Position numbers and translations under genes: made by a program. From Desulfobulbaceae bacterium (GTDB taxonomy: Bacteria > Desulfobacterota > Desulfobulbia > Desulfobulbales > SURF-16): a stretch of DNA of 41,643 bases. A model generated the notes under the pieces. The model searched no databases. It saw only the letters and a list, made by a program, of their open reading frames with translations, and was not told the origin of the DNA. This document shows, in pieces, positions 24,149 to 32,906 of this stretch; position 1 is the stretch's first letter, and every line of letters begins with the position of its first letter. The stretch is from assembly GCA_023230525.1 (NCBI GenBank), contig JALNXE010000030.1, positions 1 through 41,643 of the forward strand, given 5' to 3'.

Positions 24149-25165
24149 ATGCCTCGTTTACTCGGAATTGTCCAGGTTTTCATACTGATTCTTGCTGGGT
24201 TCTGCGCATCAGTCCCGCAGGCCGTTGCCGGCCCGAAATATCTGTTCAAGGTGGCGTCGCTGGCGCCTGAGGGCAGCGTCTGGACCAAGCGTTTCCGGGA
24301 GTTCGCCCAGGAGGTGGAGGACCAGAGCAACGGCGAGGTGGGGTTCAAGATTTACGCCGGCGGGGTCATGGGGGATGATCTGGCCATGTATCGCAAGATG
24401 CGGGTCGGGCAGCTCAATGGCGGCGGATTTACCATGACCGGCATCGGCTCGGTGGTCCCTGACTTCCGGGTTCTGGGCATTCCATTTCTGATGCATTCCT
24501 ATGAAGAGGTGGACCAGGTCAAGCAGGGGCTTGATGAATATTTCCACAAGGCCTTTGCGGAAAACGGCCTGGAACTCATTGCCCTGACCGAGGTCGGATT
24601 TGTCTACACCATGTCCACCGCGCCGATTGCCACGGTGGCGGAGCTGCAAAAGAGCACCTGCTGGGCGCCTGATAATGACCCGCTCAGTGCCGGCTTCCTG
24701 GAAACCCTGGGGACCACGCCAACCCCCCTCTCCATTCCCGATGTGCTCACCTCATTGCAGACCGGTCTGGTCAGTACGGTTTTTAATTCACTTTACGGCT
24801 CCATTGTGCTGCAATGGTACACCAAGGCCAAATATATCACCGACATGCCCTTTGGTTATGCCTACGGCGCTTTTCTGCTGGATCGCCAACAGTTCACCCG
24901 GCTGCCGGAAAAGTATGGCGCGCTGATTAAAACTGCCGCGGCAAAGCATTTCGGCATTCTGCTGGAGGACACCAGGAAAAGCAATGAAGAGGCCCGGACC
25001 GTGTTGCAGGACAACGGGGTTACCCTGGTGAATATCGAATCCGGTGCCTTGACCGAACTGGAAATGGTGCGGGACAAGACGGTAGCTCGGTTGAAAGGCA
25101 AGGCCTTTTCCGAGGAGATTTATGCGGAGACCATGCGGCTGCTCACCCAGTATCGCAGCCGTTGA
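24149..25165 (+). CDS. TRAP transporter substrate-binding protein, TatP/DctP type
   Basis: A 338-residue periplasmic binding protein with a signal peptide at 1-28 (AVA/GPK). It has the DctP fold: FKVASLAPEGSVWTKRFREFAQEVEDQSNGEVGFKIY, GVMGDDLAMYRKMRVGQL and TTPTPLSIPDVLTSLQTGLV. The position that in classical members is the carboxylate-binding Arg (KxRVP) is W172 here (STCWAPDND), and the nearby second Arg is missing too. The ligand is therefore probably not a simple carboxylic acid. AGGAG lies seven bases before the ATG. A longer in-frame reading back to 23552 is an artefact overlapping the TatT gene. Confidence 0.92.
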   Translation: MPRLLGIVQVFILILAGFCASVPQAVAGPKYLFKVASLAPEGSVWTKRFREFAQEVEDQSNGEVGFKIYAGGVMGDDLAMYRKMRVGQLNGGGFTMTGIGSVVPDFRVLGIPFLMHSYEEVDQVKQGLDEYFHKAFAENGLELIALTEVGFVYTMSTAPIATVAELQKSTCWAPDNDPLSAGFLETLGTTPTPLSIPDVLTSLQTGLVSTVFNSLYGSIVLQWYTKAKYITDMPFGYAYGAFLLDRQQFTRLPEKYGALIKTAAAKHFGILLEDTRKSNEEARTVLQDNGVTLVNIESGALTELEMVRDKTVARLKGKAFSEEIYAETMRLLTQYRSR

Positions 25166-25273
25166 TTTTTTTTCTGGTGCGCGCAGCTGAAAAAAAACGC
25201 CGGCGTGAAGAAAAAATTTTCATTTTTTACCACCATGATGACAGATACAATTTTTGCTGATGAATGCTGACCT

Positions 25274-25789
25274 ATGAATGTTTTAGGCAAATGGGTGGCC
25301 GTTTTGAGCCGCTTTGGGCAGCGGCTGGAGGAGGCTTTTCTCTGCCTGCTGCTGGCCGGCATGATCTTGCTGGCCTGTCTGCAGATAGCCCTGCGGGATG
25401 TTTTTTCCGGGGGGCTGCTCTGGGCCGACCCGCTGCTCCGTTATCTGGTGCTGTGGTCCGGTATGTTCGGGGCGGCCGTGGCCACCCGGATGGGCAAGCA
25501 TATCGGCCTTGATCTGGTCTCCTATCTGGTACCGGCCGGCGTGAAGCCATGGCTTAAGCTGCTGATTCATCTTTTTTCCACCCTGGTGTCTGTTGCCCTG
25601 ACCTGGGCGGCCGCAAGCTTTGTCCGCAATGAGGCCGAGTTCGGCGGCACCTCCCTGCTCTCCATTCCTTCCTGGGCCTGGAATCTCGTTTTCCCGTTGG
25701 CCTTCGGTCTGATGGCTTTTCGATTTTTCTCAGCCGGTGTGGCGGATCTCCTGGCAATTGCCGGCAAATCTTCCGCCCGCCCATCCTGA
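25274..25789 (+). CDS. TRAP transporter small permease subunit
   Basis: A 171-residue membrane protein with four helices. It has the DctQ signature ALRDVFSGGLLWADPLLRYLVLWSGMFGAAVATRMGKHIGLDL. It acts in the inner membrane with the large permease and takes ligand from the binding protein. The ATG at 25274 has no strong Shine-Dalgarno. Its end lies 13 bases before the likely start of the large permease gene. Confidence 0.92.
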   Translation: MNVLGKWVAVLSRFGQRLEEAFLCLLLAGMILLACLQIALRDVFSGGLLWADPLLRYLVLWSGMFGAAVATRMGKHIGLDLVSYLVPAGVKPWLKLLIHLFSTLVSVALTWAAASFVRNEAEFGGTSLLSIPSWAWNLVFPLAFGLMAFRFFSAGVADLLAIAGKSSARPS

Positions 25790-25802
25790 TGGTCTCCCCG
25801 CC

Positions 25803-27068
25803 GTGATTCTCTGCAGATATTTTACCTTGCTCATGGCGCTGCTGGGCACGCCGCTGTTTATCATCATCGCGGCGCTGGCCCTGCTCTCCTTTTACAGTGT
25901 GGGCATTGATATTTCCGTGGTCATTATCGAGATGTCCCGTCTGGCGGATACCCCGCTGCTGGTCTCGCTGCCGCTCTTTATTTTTGCCGGTACCCTGCTG
26001 TCTGCAAGCGGCACGCCCCGGCGGATGCTCAACCTCTCCCGGCTGCTGCTCGGTTGGATGCCGGGCGGGCTGGCAGTGGTGGCTCTGGTGGTGTGCGCCG
26101 TCTTTACCGCCTTTACCGGGGCGTCCGGCGTGACGATTTTTGCCCTGGGAGGTCTCCTCTACCCAGCCCTGGTCAAGGATCAATATACCGAAAAGTTTTC
26201 CCTGGGGCTCATCACCACATCCGGCAGTCTTGGCCTGCTGTTTCCTCCCAGTCTGCCGCTGATCCTCTACGGGGTTATTGCCGAGGTGCGGATCGATCAG
26301 CTCTTTCTGGCCGGCATCGTGCCGGGACTGGTGATGCTTACCCTGATCGGCGGCTACAGTATGCAAAAAAGCCCGCCGGTTCGCCGGCGCGGCGCTGCCC
26401 CCTCCCGGGCCGAGGTCACGGCCGGGATCAAAGAGGCTGCCTGGGAGCTGCCCCTGCCGGTGATTATTCTGGGAGGAATTTACGGCGGATTTTTTGTGGC
26501 CGGGGAGGCGGCGGCGGTAACGGCCCTCTATGTGCTGGTCGTAGAGGTCTTTATCTATCGCGACATCACCCTTTCCCGCCTGCCTGCCATCATGGTGCAG
26601 AGCATGATGTTCTTCGGCGGTATCCTGGTGATTCTGGCCGCCTCCATGGCCTCCACCAACTTCCTGGTGGACCGGGAGGTGCCCATGCGTCTTTTTGAGA
26701 TCATCCAGCATTATATCAGCAGCAAATACACCTTTCTGCTGCTCTTGAACATCTTCCTGCTGATTGTCGGCTGCATGCTCGATATCTTCTCGGCCCTGGT
26801 GCTGGTGGTGCCGCTCATTGTGCCGGTCGCCCAGGGCTATGGGGTGGATCTCATTCATCTGGGCATCATTTTTCTGGCCAATCTGCAGATCGGCTACTCC
26901 ACCCCGCCGGTGGGCCTTGATCTGTTTCTGGCCAGCTATCGCTTTGAAAAGCCGATGATAACGGTGTATAAGGCCACGCTGCCGTTCATCATTCTGCAGA
27001 TGGCCGCCCTCGCCCTGATTACCTATTTGCCCCTGTTAAGCCTGTTTCTTGTCCGCCTGTGGGGGTGA
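25803..27068 (+). CDS. TRAP transporter large permease subunit
   Basis: A 421-residue DctM-family transporter that drives uptake with a Na+ (or H+) gradient. It has about eleven membrane helices, with FIFAGTLLSASGTPRRM, GGLAVVALVVCAVFTAFTGASGVTIFALGG and LANLQIGYSTPPVGLDLF. The start is uncertain: GTG at 25803 gives the usual N-terminus (about ten residues before MALLGTP), the ATG at 25833 is shorter, and an in-frame GTG at 25737 would overlap dctQ; none has a clear Shine-Dalgarno. The 3' end overlaps the convergent HD-GYP gene by 33 bases. Confidence 0.92.
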   Translation: MILCRYFTLLMALLGTPLFIIIAALALLSFYSVGIDISVVIIEMSRLADTPLLVSLPLFIFAGTLLSASGTPRRMLNLSRLLLGWMPGGLAVVALVVCAVFTAFTGASGVTIFALGGLLYPALVKDQYTEKFSLGLITTSGSLGLLFPPSLPLILYGVIAEVRIDQLFLAGIVPGLVMLTLIGGYSMQKSPPVRRRGAAPSRAEVTAGIKEAAWELPLPVIILGGIYGGFFVAGEAAAVTALYVLVVEVFIYRDITLSRLPAIMVQSMMFFGGILVILAASMASTNFLVDREVPMRLFEIIQHYISSKYTFLLLLNIFLLIVGCMLDIFSALVLVVPLIVPVAQGYGVDLIHLGIIFLANLQIGYSTPPVGLDLFLASYRFEKPMITVYKATLPFIILQMAALALITYLPLLSLFLVRLWG

Positions 27069-28043
27069 ACTCCTGCCGCGCAGCAGATGGATAAAGGAAA
27101 TGAATTTATCCTGTTCAAAATGGCCCACCATCTTCTCCTTCATGGTCAGCACGGCCTTGAAGGGGTCCTTGGCGTCTGCGTAGGATCTTTTGGTGGTCAG
27201 CGCATCATAGACATCGGCAATGGCGGCGATTTTGGCAAAGTCGGAAATCCTGTCTCCCTGCAGCCCGCGGGGATAACCTTTGCCGTCATGTTTTTCATGG
27301 TGATGGAGAATGACATCAAGGGAGATGGCCGGGACGGCACCGATCATCAGCTTGTAGCCGTATTGCGGATGCTTTTTCATCACCGCGAATTCGTCCTCGG
27401 TCAGTTTGCCCGGCTTATTGAGGATGGCATCGTCAATCCGGCTCTTACCGATATCATGCAGAATGCAGCCCAGGGCAAATTCCCGCAGACAATCCTGTCT
27501 GGCCGGGTAAATGGCCTGCCACAGGCCTATGCTGAAAACAGCCACATTGAGGCAGTGGGTGAAGGTGTAATAATCATGGGAGCTGAGTTGCAGCAGACTG
27601 GGAATGGATGCCTGGTCGCTTAAAGCAAAATTGATGATATTGCCGGTAATGTTTTCCGTCCGCTTTAGATTGTCCCCGCTTCTGGGATCGGAGAAAATAT
27701 CCTTCAGGACATTGGCGGCACAGTTGTAGATAAGGTTTGATTTTTCCTTGAGCGGGATGAGGGGATCATCGATCATCATGCCGATGAAATTTTCTATGAG
27801 ATGATGGAGTTTGCCCTGATCCTCTTTCCGGATGTAGAAGTTCTCAAAACCGCTTGCCGCAATGAGATCCCTGGCATTGGCCAGCATGGAATTTTTATGC
27901 ACCAGCAGCACCGGTTCCCGCCCTTGCTGCTGGCTCCGGGGGATCGTATACAGATCAAAGGTGATCTCCCCGTACATCTTCATCAGGCAATGCTTGCTGA
28001 CCGGGAAATAATTAATCAGCGCAGGGGGCGGATTTTCGTTCAT
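27036..28043 (-). CDS. HD-GYP domain protein, likely c-di-GMP phosphodiesterase
   Basis: A 335-residue cytoplasmic protein. Residues about 1-140 are an N-terminal region of the kind often found ahead of HD-GYP domains (with the DUF3391-like look, unproven). The HD-GYP domain follows: HD at 196-197 in LGCILHDIGKSRID, HPQYGY at 225-230, HHHEKHDGKGYP at 247-258 with the GYP at 256-258, and ADVYDALTTKRSY. All metal-binding residues expected for an active enzyme seem present, so hydrolysis of c-di-GMP is likely. No membrane or sensor segment is seen. A weak AAGGT precedes the ATG. Confidence 0.9.
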   Translation of the reverse strand: MNENPPPALINYFPVSKHCLMKMYGEITFDLYTIPRSQQQGREPVLLVHKNSMLANARDLIAASGFENFYIRKEDQGKLHHLIENFIGMMIDDPLIPLKEKSNLIYNCAANVLKDIFSDPRSGDNLKRTENITGNIINFALSDQASIPSLLQLSSHDYYTFTHCLNVAVFSIGLWQAIYPARQDCLREFALGCILHDIGKSRIDDAILNKPGKLTEDEFAVMKKHPQYGYKLMIGAVPAISLDVILHHHEKHDGKGYPRGLQGDRISDFAKIAAIADVYDALTTKRSYADAKDPFKAVLTMKEKMVGHFEQDKFISFIHLLRGRSSPPQADKKQA

Positions 28044-28191
28044 ACCTTATCACCGGTAACGATATTTTTTGGGATTGGCTGACCATTCCATAACAAAGGA
28101 CGCAATGCCCGTTAGGCATCTGCGAAATTCCAGCCGTGCGGCGCTATTCGGGCAATGGGCTCATGAAGCGCGGGCATGCGGCAGTGCGGCC

Positions 28192-29298
28192 TCAGCAGAC
28201 AAATGGCTGCCACTTCCGGCCCTGGGATTCAGCCACCTCCCGGTTGCGGATTTCCCCGTCGTGGACATTAATGCCGCGCCTGAGCGCGGTGTTGTCAGCC
28301 GCCGCAGTGAAAAGACCTTTGTCGGCTATTTCCAGGGCAAAGGGCAGGGTGGCGTTGGTCAGGGCAAAGGTGGAGGTGCGGGGGACCGCGCCGGGCATGT
28401 TGGCCACGCAGTAATGGATGATGCCATCCACCATGAAAACCGGATCTGAATGGGTGGTGGGCCGCGACGTTTGCATGCAGCCGCCCTGATCGATGGCCAC
28501 ATCGACAATAACCGCTCCCTTCTGCATCAGGGAGAGCATCTCCCTGCTAACCAGTTTCGGGGCACTGCTGCCGGGAATCAGCACGGCGCCGACCAGCAGG
28601 TCGCAGATGCGCAGTTCCTGTTCCAGATTGTGGATATTGGACATCAGGGTGTTAATGCGGCCGGCGAAGATGTCGTCAAGATAGGCGAGCCGGTGCAGAT
28701 CCGTGTCCAGCACGGTAACGGTGGCGCCAAGGGCGGTGGCCACCCTGGCGGCATAACTGCCGACTGTGCCGCCGCCGATGATGGTGACGTGGCCATGGTC
28801 CACGCCGGGTACCCCGCCAAGCAGGATACCCCGGCCTCCCTCCTCTTTTTCCAGAAAATGGGCGCCGACCTGGATCGACATCCGGCCTGCCACCTCGCTC
28901 ATCGGGGCCAGCAGAGGGAGATAGCCGTTATCCAGCCGCACCGTTTCATAGCCGATGGCCGTTACCCCTCGGTGCCGCAGCAGTTCGGTCAATTCCGGCA
29001 AAGGGGCAAGATGGAGATAGGTATAGAGGATCATGCCCGGCCGCAGGAAGGGATACTCCTGGGGCAATGGTTCCTTGACCTTCACGATCAGCTCGGCCCG
29101 TCTGTAAAGCTCTTCTGCTGCCGGGACAATCTCCGCCCCGGCGCGGACATATTCGCTGTCAGAGATATCGCTGCCGCTGCCCGCGTCCTTCTCAATAAGA
29201 ACCTGGTGTCCGGCGGCAGTCAGGGTTTTCACCCCGGCAGGGACGATGCCAACCCGAAATTCCCTGTTTTTTATTTCTTTCGGCACCCCGATAATCAT
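28192..29298 (-). CDS. ald: Alanine dehydrogenase
   Basis: NAD-dependent enzyme that interconverts alanine with pyruvate and ammonia. The 368-residue protein has MIIGVPKEIKNREFRVGI, the substrate-site KVKEPLPQEYPFLRPG and YLHLAPLPELTELL with the catalytic Lys and His, and the NAD-binding GGGTVGSYAARVATALGA. The C-terminal half ends in PFALEIADKGL. The gene is alone; 148 bases with nothing recognised separate it from the HD-GYP gene downstream. Confidence 0.95.
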   Translation of the reverse strand: MIIGVPKEIKNREFRVGIVPAGVKTLTAAGHQVLIEKDAGSGSDISDSEYVRAGAEIVPAAEELYRRAELIVKVKEPLPQEYPFLRPGMILYTYLHLAPLPELTELLRHRGVTAIGYETVRLDNGYLPLLAPMSEVAGRMSIQVGAHFLEKEEGGRGILLGGVPGVDHGHVTIIGGGTVGSYAARVATALGATVTVLDTDLHRLAYLDDIFAGRINTLMSNIHNLEQELRICDLLVGAVLIPGSSAPKLVSREMLSLMQKGAVIVDVAIDQGGCMQTSRPTTHSDPVFMVDGIIHYCVANMPGAVPRTSTFALTNATLPFALEIADKGLFTAAADNTALRRGINVHDGEIRNREVAESQGRKWQPFVC

Positions 29299-29481
29299 GT
29301 CGTGACCATCCTTTTTTCATGCACACCTGTGATGTTTACAGTATGTCTGAAAATAAGGCTAAACTCTATGATTTTATCATGTAAACGTTTATATTGGTTA
29401 GACGGGGGAAAGGGAGAGATCAGGTCGGGATAAAGGTCTGCGAATTTTTTGGCAGTGGGCGGGATGCTTTCCTGAAGCTCC

Positions 29482-29511
29482 TTGACGTTCCGAATACTCC
29501 TGGCCTATAAT
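29482..29511 (+). promoter_or_regulatory. Sigma70 promoter of the EAL-HDOD gene
   Basis: TTGACG (29482-29487), an 18-base spacer and a perfect TATAAT (29506-29511). Transcription would begin near 29518, that is, at or just before the first ATG of the gene. This excludes the in-frame TTG at 29482 as a start codon. The gap 29299-29481 otherwise holds the AT-rich upstream region of ald. Confidence 0.65.
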
Positions 29512-29517
29512 CAACTA

Positions 29518-30801
29518 ATGGATGATATTGCGATGAGGGTTATGTCTGTGACCGCCGATGAGCCGCCTGATAGAGGAGGCAGGATTTTCATTGCCAGGCA
29601 GCCGATATTCCGTCGCAATGGCAGGGTATTCGGCTATGAACTTCTGTTCCGGTCAGGGCTTGATAATTTTTTCGATGTAGGCCAGGACGGCGAGCAGGCA
29701 ACCTCCAGGGTCATCACCAACACCTTCTCCCTGATCGGCATCAGCAAAATCACGCAGGGGAGAAAGGCCTTTATCAATTTCACCGGGGATATGCTCGTTA
29801 AAGAGTATCCGGCGCTTTTTCCGCCGCGAATTACCGTCGCCGAGGTACTGGAAAGTGTGGAAGCAACCCCGGAAGTTATCAATGCCTGCAGAAATCTGGT
29901 GGCAAAGGGTTATGTTCTTGCCCTGGATGATTTCGTTTTTACCGAGGAATTTCTGCCGCTTGTTGAGTTGGCCCACATCATCAAATTTGATGTCCAGGCC
30001 ATGACCGTGGATGAGTTAAGCCGTAATCTGCGGCAGGTTGCCCCCTACAATGTTAAGCTGCTGGCTGAAAAGGTTGAAACAATTGAGGAATTTGATGTCT
30101 TAAAGGGCATGGGCTTTTCTTTTTTCCAGGGCTATTTTTTCAGTAGACCCAAAATCGTCCAGGGCAGGGATATTCCCGGCTCAAAATTGCAGTATCTGAA
30201 GATCATCCGCGTCCTCCAGGATGAAAATTACAGCTTTAAAAAGATTGCGGAATTTATTGCCCGCGACGTATCGCTTTCCTATAAGCTGCTGCGCTACGTC
30301 AACTCTGCCGCCATGCGCCGGAGAATGGAGGTGACTTCGCTGCAGAGCGCGGTGGCCCTGATCGGCGAACTGACTCTGCGCAAATGGCTCAGCCTGATGA
30401 TGCTCTCCTATATGGCCGATGATAAGCCCCAGGAGCTGCTGCGCCTGACCCTGCTGCGGGCCAGGTTCTGTGAACAGATTGGCGAGACGATGGGCAAGGG
30501 GCGGGATTTTACCCTGACCTGCTATACCGTGGGCATGTTTTCTCTGCTGGATGTTTTGCTTGACCAGCCCATGGAGAACGTTTTACGCCAGCTCAGCCTG
30601 ACCCACGACATCGTTGCCACATTGATTGGTGAGGAGACAACCCAGTATGCTGGTATTCTCAACCTCGTCAAGGCCTATGAAAGGGGAGACTGGCAGGAGG
30701 TGATCAGGCTGGCAGGCTGCATCCAAAACGTTTATGATCACCTGCCCCTGTTCTATGAAAATGCCCTGGATGATGTGCGAAGTTTTTATGTCGCGGCCTG
30801 A
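29518..30801 (+). CDS. Degenerate EAL-HDOD (YuxH-type) signalling protein
   Basis: Up to 427 residues with an N-terminal EAL-like domain and a C-terminal HDOD domain (about 215-400). The EAL motifs are altered: YELLFR instead of EALLR, VLESVE, LALDDFVF instead of DDFG, and EKVET. Several metal ligands are thus lost and phosphodiesterase activity is unlikely. Proteins of this layout (YuxH, CdgJ) regulate motility in other bacteria. Start is unsettled: ATGs lie at 29518, 29533 and 29542, none with a good Shine-Dalgarno, while GAGGAGG at 29573-29579 precedes an ATT at 29584 exactly where family members begin. Confidence 0.88.
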   Translation: MDDIAMRVMSVTADEPPDRGGRIFIARQPIFRRNGRVFGYELLFRSGLDNFFDVGQDGEQATSRVITNTFSLIGISKITQGRKAFINFTGDMLVKEYPALFPPRITVAEVLESVEATPEVINACRNLVAKGYVLALDDFVFTEEFLPLVELAHIIKFDVQAMTVDELSRNLRQVAPYNVKLLAEKVETIEEFDVLKGMGFSFFQGYFFSRPKIVQGRDIPGSKLQYLKIIRVLQDENYSFKKIAEFIARDVSLSYKLLRYVNSAAMRRRMEVTSLQSAVALIGELTLRKWLSLMMLSYMADDKPQELLRLTLLRARFCEQIGETMGKGRDFTLTCYTVGMFSLLDVLLDQPMENVLRQLSLTHDIVATLIGEETTQYAGILNLVKAYERGDWQEVIRLAGCIQNVYDHLPLFYENALDDVRSFYVAA

Positions 30802-30812
30802 GCGGCAAAGTT

Positions 30813-32894
30813 TTATTCATTACCCGTCAGGGTATACATTTTGGAGAAGTCGCCGATGCGCAGAAAGAGTTGGGCAATGGCGGCCAGCAGCGACAGCCGG
30901 TTTTTTCTGAGCCGGGCATCCTCGCTCATCACCATGACGGTGTCGAAAAAGGCGTCAACCGGCTCTTTCATCTCCAGGATTTTCTCCAGGGCCTGGCCGT
31001 AGTCTTTTCCCCTGACCAGCGGTTCCACCTGGTCCCGCACCGCAAGGTATACGGTGTACAGTCTCTTTTCCGCCTCTTCCTGCAGGAGGGTGGAAGAGAC
31101 TTCATAATCGGCGTGATCTTTAATGATATTAATGACCCGTTTGAAGGCACCGGCCAGCAGGGTGAAGGTTTCCCGGGAGCTGATGCTGATCAGCGCATCG
31201 ATCCGTCTCCGGCAGTCAACGATATCATCAAAGGAGGTGGAAAGCACGGCCTCAACCGCCTCCTGGGCCAAACCTTTGGCGATGAGATCATTCGTGTAGC
31301 GTCCCCTGATGAAGTCAAGAATGGCCTTGGCGGTCTTCTGCCGGTCCTCGGTCAGCCTGTCGCCGTAAAGGCCAAGCGCTTCACCGATGCATTCGGACAG
31401 GGAAAGGGGGAATGCGCGGTCGGCGATAATATGCAGCAAAGCCAGGGCATGACGCCGCAGTCCGTAGGGATCGGTGGTGCCGGTGGGAATCTTGCCGATG
31501 CCGAAACAGCCGGCGATGGTGTCCAGCCGGTCGGCGATGCTGACCAGGGCGCCGGGGATATTTCCCGGCAGGGCGCTGTCTGCCCTGACCGGCAGGTAAT
31601 GATCCTGAATGGCCTCGGCAACCTCCGCGGTTTCCCCTTCATGCAGCGCGTAATATTTACCCATCACCCCCTGCAGGGTGGGGAATTCGCCCACCATGTT
31701 CGTCACCAGGTCCGCTTTGGCCAGCCGGGCGGCACGTACGGCGGTGGCGAGCAGGTTTGGTGCGATTTTCTGGCACAAAAAGGCGGTCAGTTTTTCCAGC
31801 CGCTCGGTTTTTTCCAGCATGGAGCCGAGCTGGGCCTGGAAAACGACCCCGGACAGATTCTGCAGGCAACCTTCCAGACTGCGCTGCTTGTCCTCCTTGA
31901 AGAAAAAAAGCGCATCCTCCAGCCGGGCGCGCAGCACCCTTTCATGACCTGCGGCGGCCATGGCCGTATCTTCGATTTTCGTGTTGTTCACGGCCACGAA
32001 GTTGGGCATCAGGTTCCCGTTCTGGTCTGCCACGGTGAAATATTTCTGGTGTACCCGCATGGAGGTGATGAGCACCTCCCGGGGCAGGGCCAGAAATTTG
32101 TCGTCAAAACTGCCTTTGACCCCCACGGGAAGTTCCACCAGATTGGTGATCGTGTCCAGCAGGCCGCTGTCGGCAACGATTTCTCCCCCGGCCGCGGAGG
32201 CTGCCAGGGCCACCTCGCTTTTCACCATGCCGCGCCGCTCTTCCAGGTCGGCAAAAACATAATGCTGGCGCAGCACGTCCAGGTAATCGGCAAAATTTTT
32301 GACCGGCACGACCTGGGGCGCCATGAAGCGATGGCCGCGGGTGGTGTTGCCGGAGGAGAGATCATTGATGGTAAAGTCAACCACCTTGCCGGCAAACAGG
32401 GCGAGCAGCCACTGGATGGGCCGGGCAAAACTGACCCGGAAAACGCCCCAGCGCATGGACTTGGGAAAGGGGATGGAGAGAATGAACTCCGGCAGCAGGC
32501 GGGAAAGAATCGCGGCTGTCTGCTCGCCCTTGTGCTCCTGGACCAGCATCAGGTATTCACCTTTGGCCGTACTGGCAATTCGGATGTCCTCCAGGGCCGC
32601 CCCGCGTGATTTGGCAAAACCGATGGCGGCCTTGGTGGGCTTGTTATCACTGTCAAAAGCCGCTTTTTTCGGGGGGCCGAGAACCTCTTCTCTGCGGTCG
32701 GGCTGGCAGGCACTGAGCCCCTGGACGCAGAGAGTCAGCCGGCGCGGCGTGGCGGCGGCGGTGATGGCGTCAAAGGAGAGAGACAGTTCCTGCAGTTTTC
32801 TGCCCATGGTTGACTTCATGAAATCCAGGGCCGGTTCAATGTAGCCTGCCGGTATTTCTTCCGTGCCGATTTCCAGTAAAAATTCTTGATTCAT
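30813..32894 (-). CDS. glyS: Glycine--tRNA ligase beta subunit
   Basis: Large subunit of the bacterial alpha2beta2 glycyl-tRNA synthetase, needed for tRNA binding. The 693-residue protein has normal length. It shows LLEIGTEEIPAGYIEPAL at the N-terminus, GHRFMAP, FVAVNNT, the HD-like region GEFPTLQGVMGKYYALHEGE and SIADRLDTIAGCFGIGKIPTGTTDPYGLRRHALAL. A C-terminal anticodon-binding-like domain follows (FFDTVMVM). glyQ does not lie beside it, so the two subunits are encoded apart or glyQ lies outside the window. The FolE2-family gene precedes it by 12 bases. Confidence 0.96.
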   Translation of the reverse strand: MNQEFLLEIGTEEIPAGYIEPALDFMKSTMGRKLQELSLSFDAITAAATPRRLTLCVQGLSACQPDRREEVLGPPKKAAFDSDNKPTKAAIGFAKSRGAALEDIRIASTAKGEYLMLVQEHKGEQTAAILSRLLPEFILSIPFPKSMRWGVFRVSFARPIQWLLALFAGKVVDFTINDLSSGNTTRGHRFMAPQVVPVKNFADYLDVLRQHYVFADLEERRGMVKSEVALAASAAGGEIVADSGLLDTITNLVELPVGVKGSFDDKFLALPREVLITSMRVHQKYFTVADQNGNLMPNFVAVNNTKIEDTAMAAAGHERVLRARLEDALFFFKEDKQRSLEGCLQNLSGVVFQAQLGSMLEKTERLEKLTAFLCQKIAPNLLATAVRAARLAKADLVTNMVGEFPTLQGVMGKYYALHEGETAEVAEAIQDHYLPVRADSALPGNIPGALVSIADRLDTIAGCFGIGKIPTGTTDPYGLRRHALALLHIIADRAFPLSLSECIGEALGLYGDRLTEDRQKTAKAILDFIRGRYTNDLIAKGLAQEAVEAVLSTSFDDIVDCRRRIDALISISSRETFTLLAGAFKRVINIIKDHADYEVSSTLLQEEAEKRLYTVYLAVRDQVEPLVRGKDYGQALEKILEMKEPVDAFFDTVMVMSEDARLRKNRLSLLAAIAQLFLRIGDFSKMYTLTGNE

Positions 32895-32906
32895 AGGATT
32901 TACTAT

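Noticed and set aside
25554..26858. A 434-codon open frame on the minus strand
   Set aside because: Antisense to the TRAP permease genes; low-complexity His/Gln/Arg/Gly-rich translation typical of a reversed hydrophobic gene.
28450..29433. A 327-codon open frame on the plus strand
   Set aside because: Antisense to alanine dehydrogenase, with no domain signature and no Shine-Dalgarno.
30870..32609. A 579-codon open frame on the plus strand
   Set aside because: It lies wholly opposite glyS, has no ribosome-binding site or family features, and is a by-product of GC-biased codon use in glyS.
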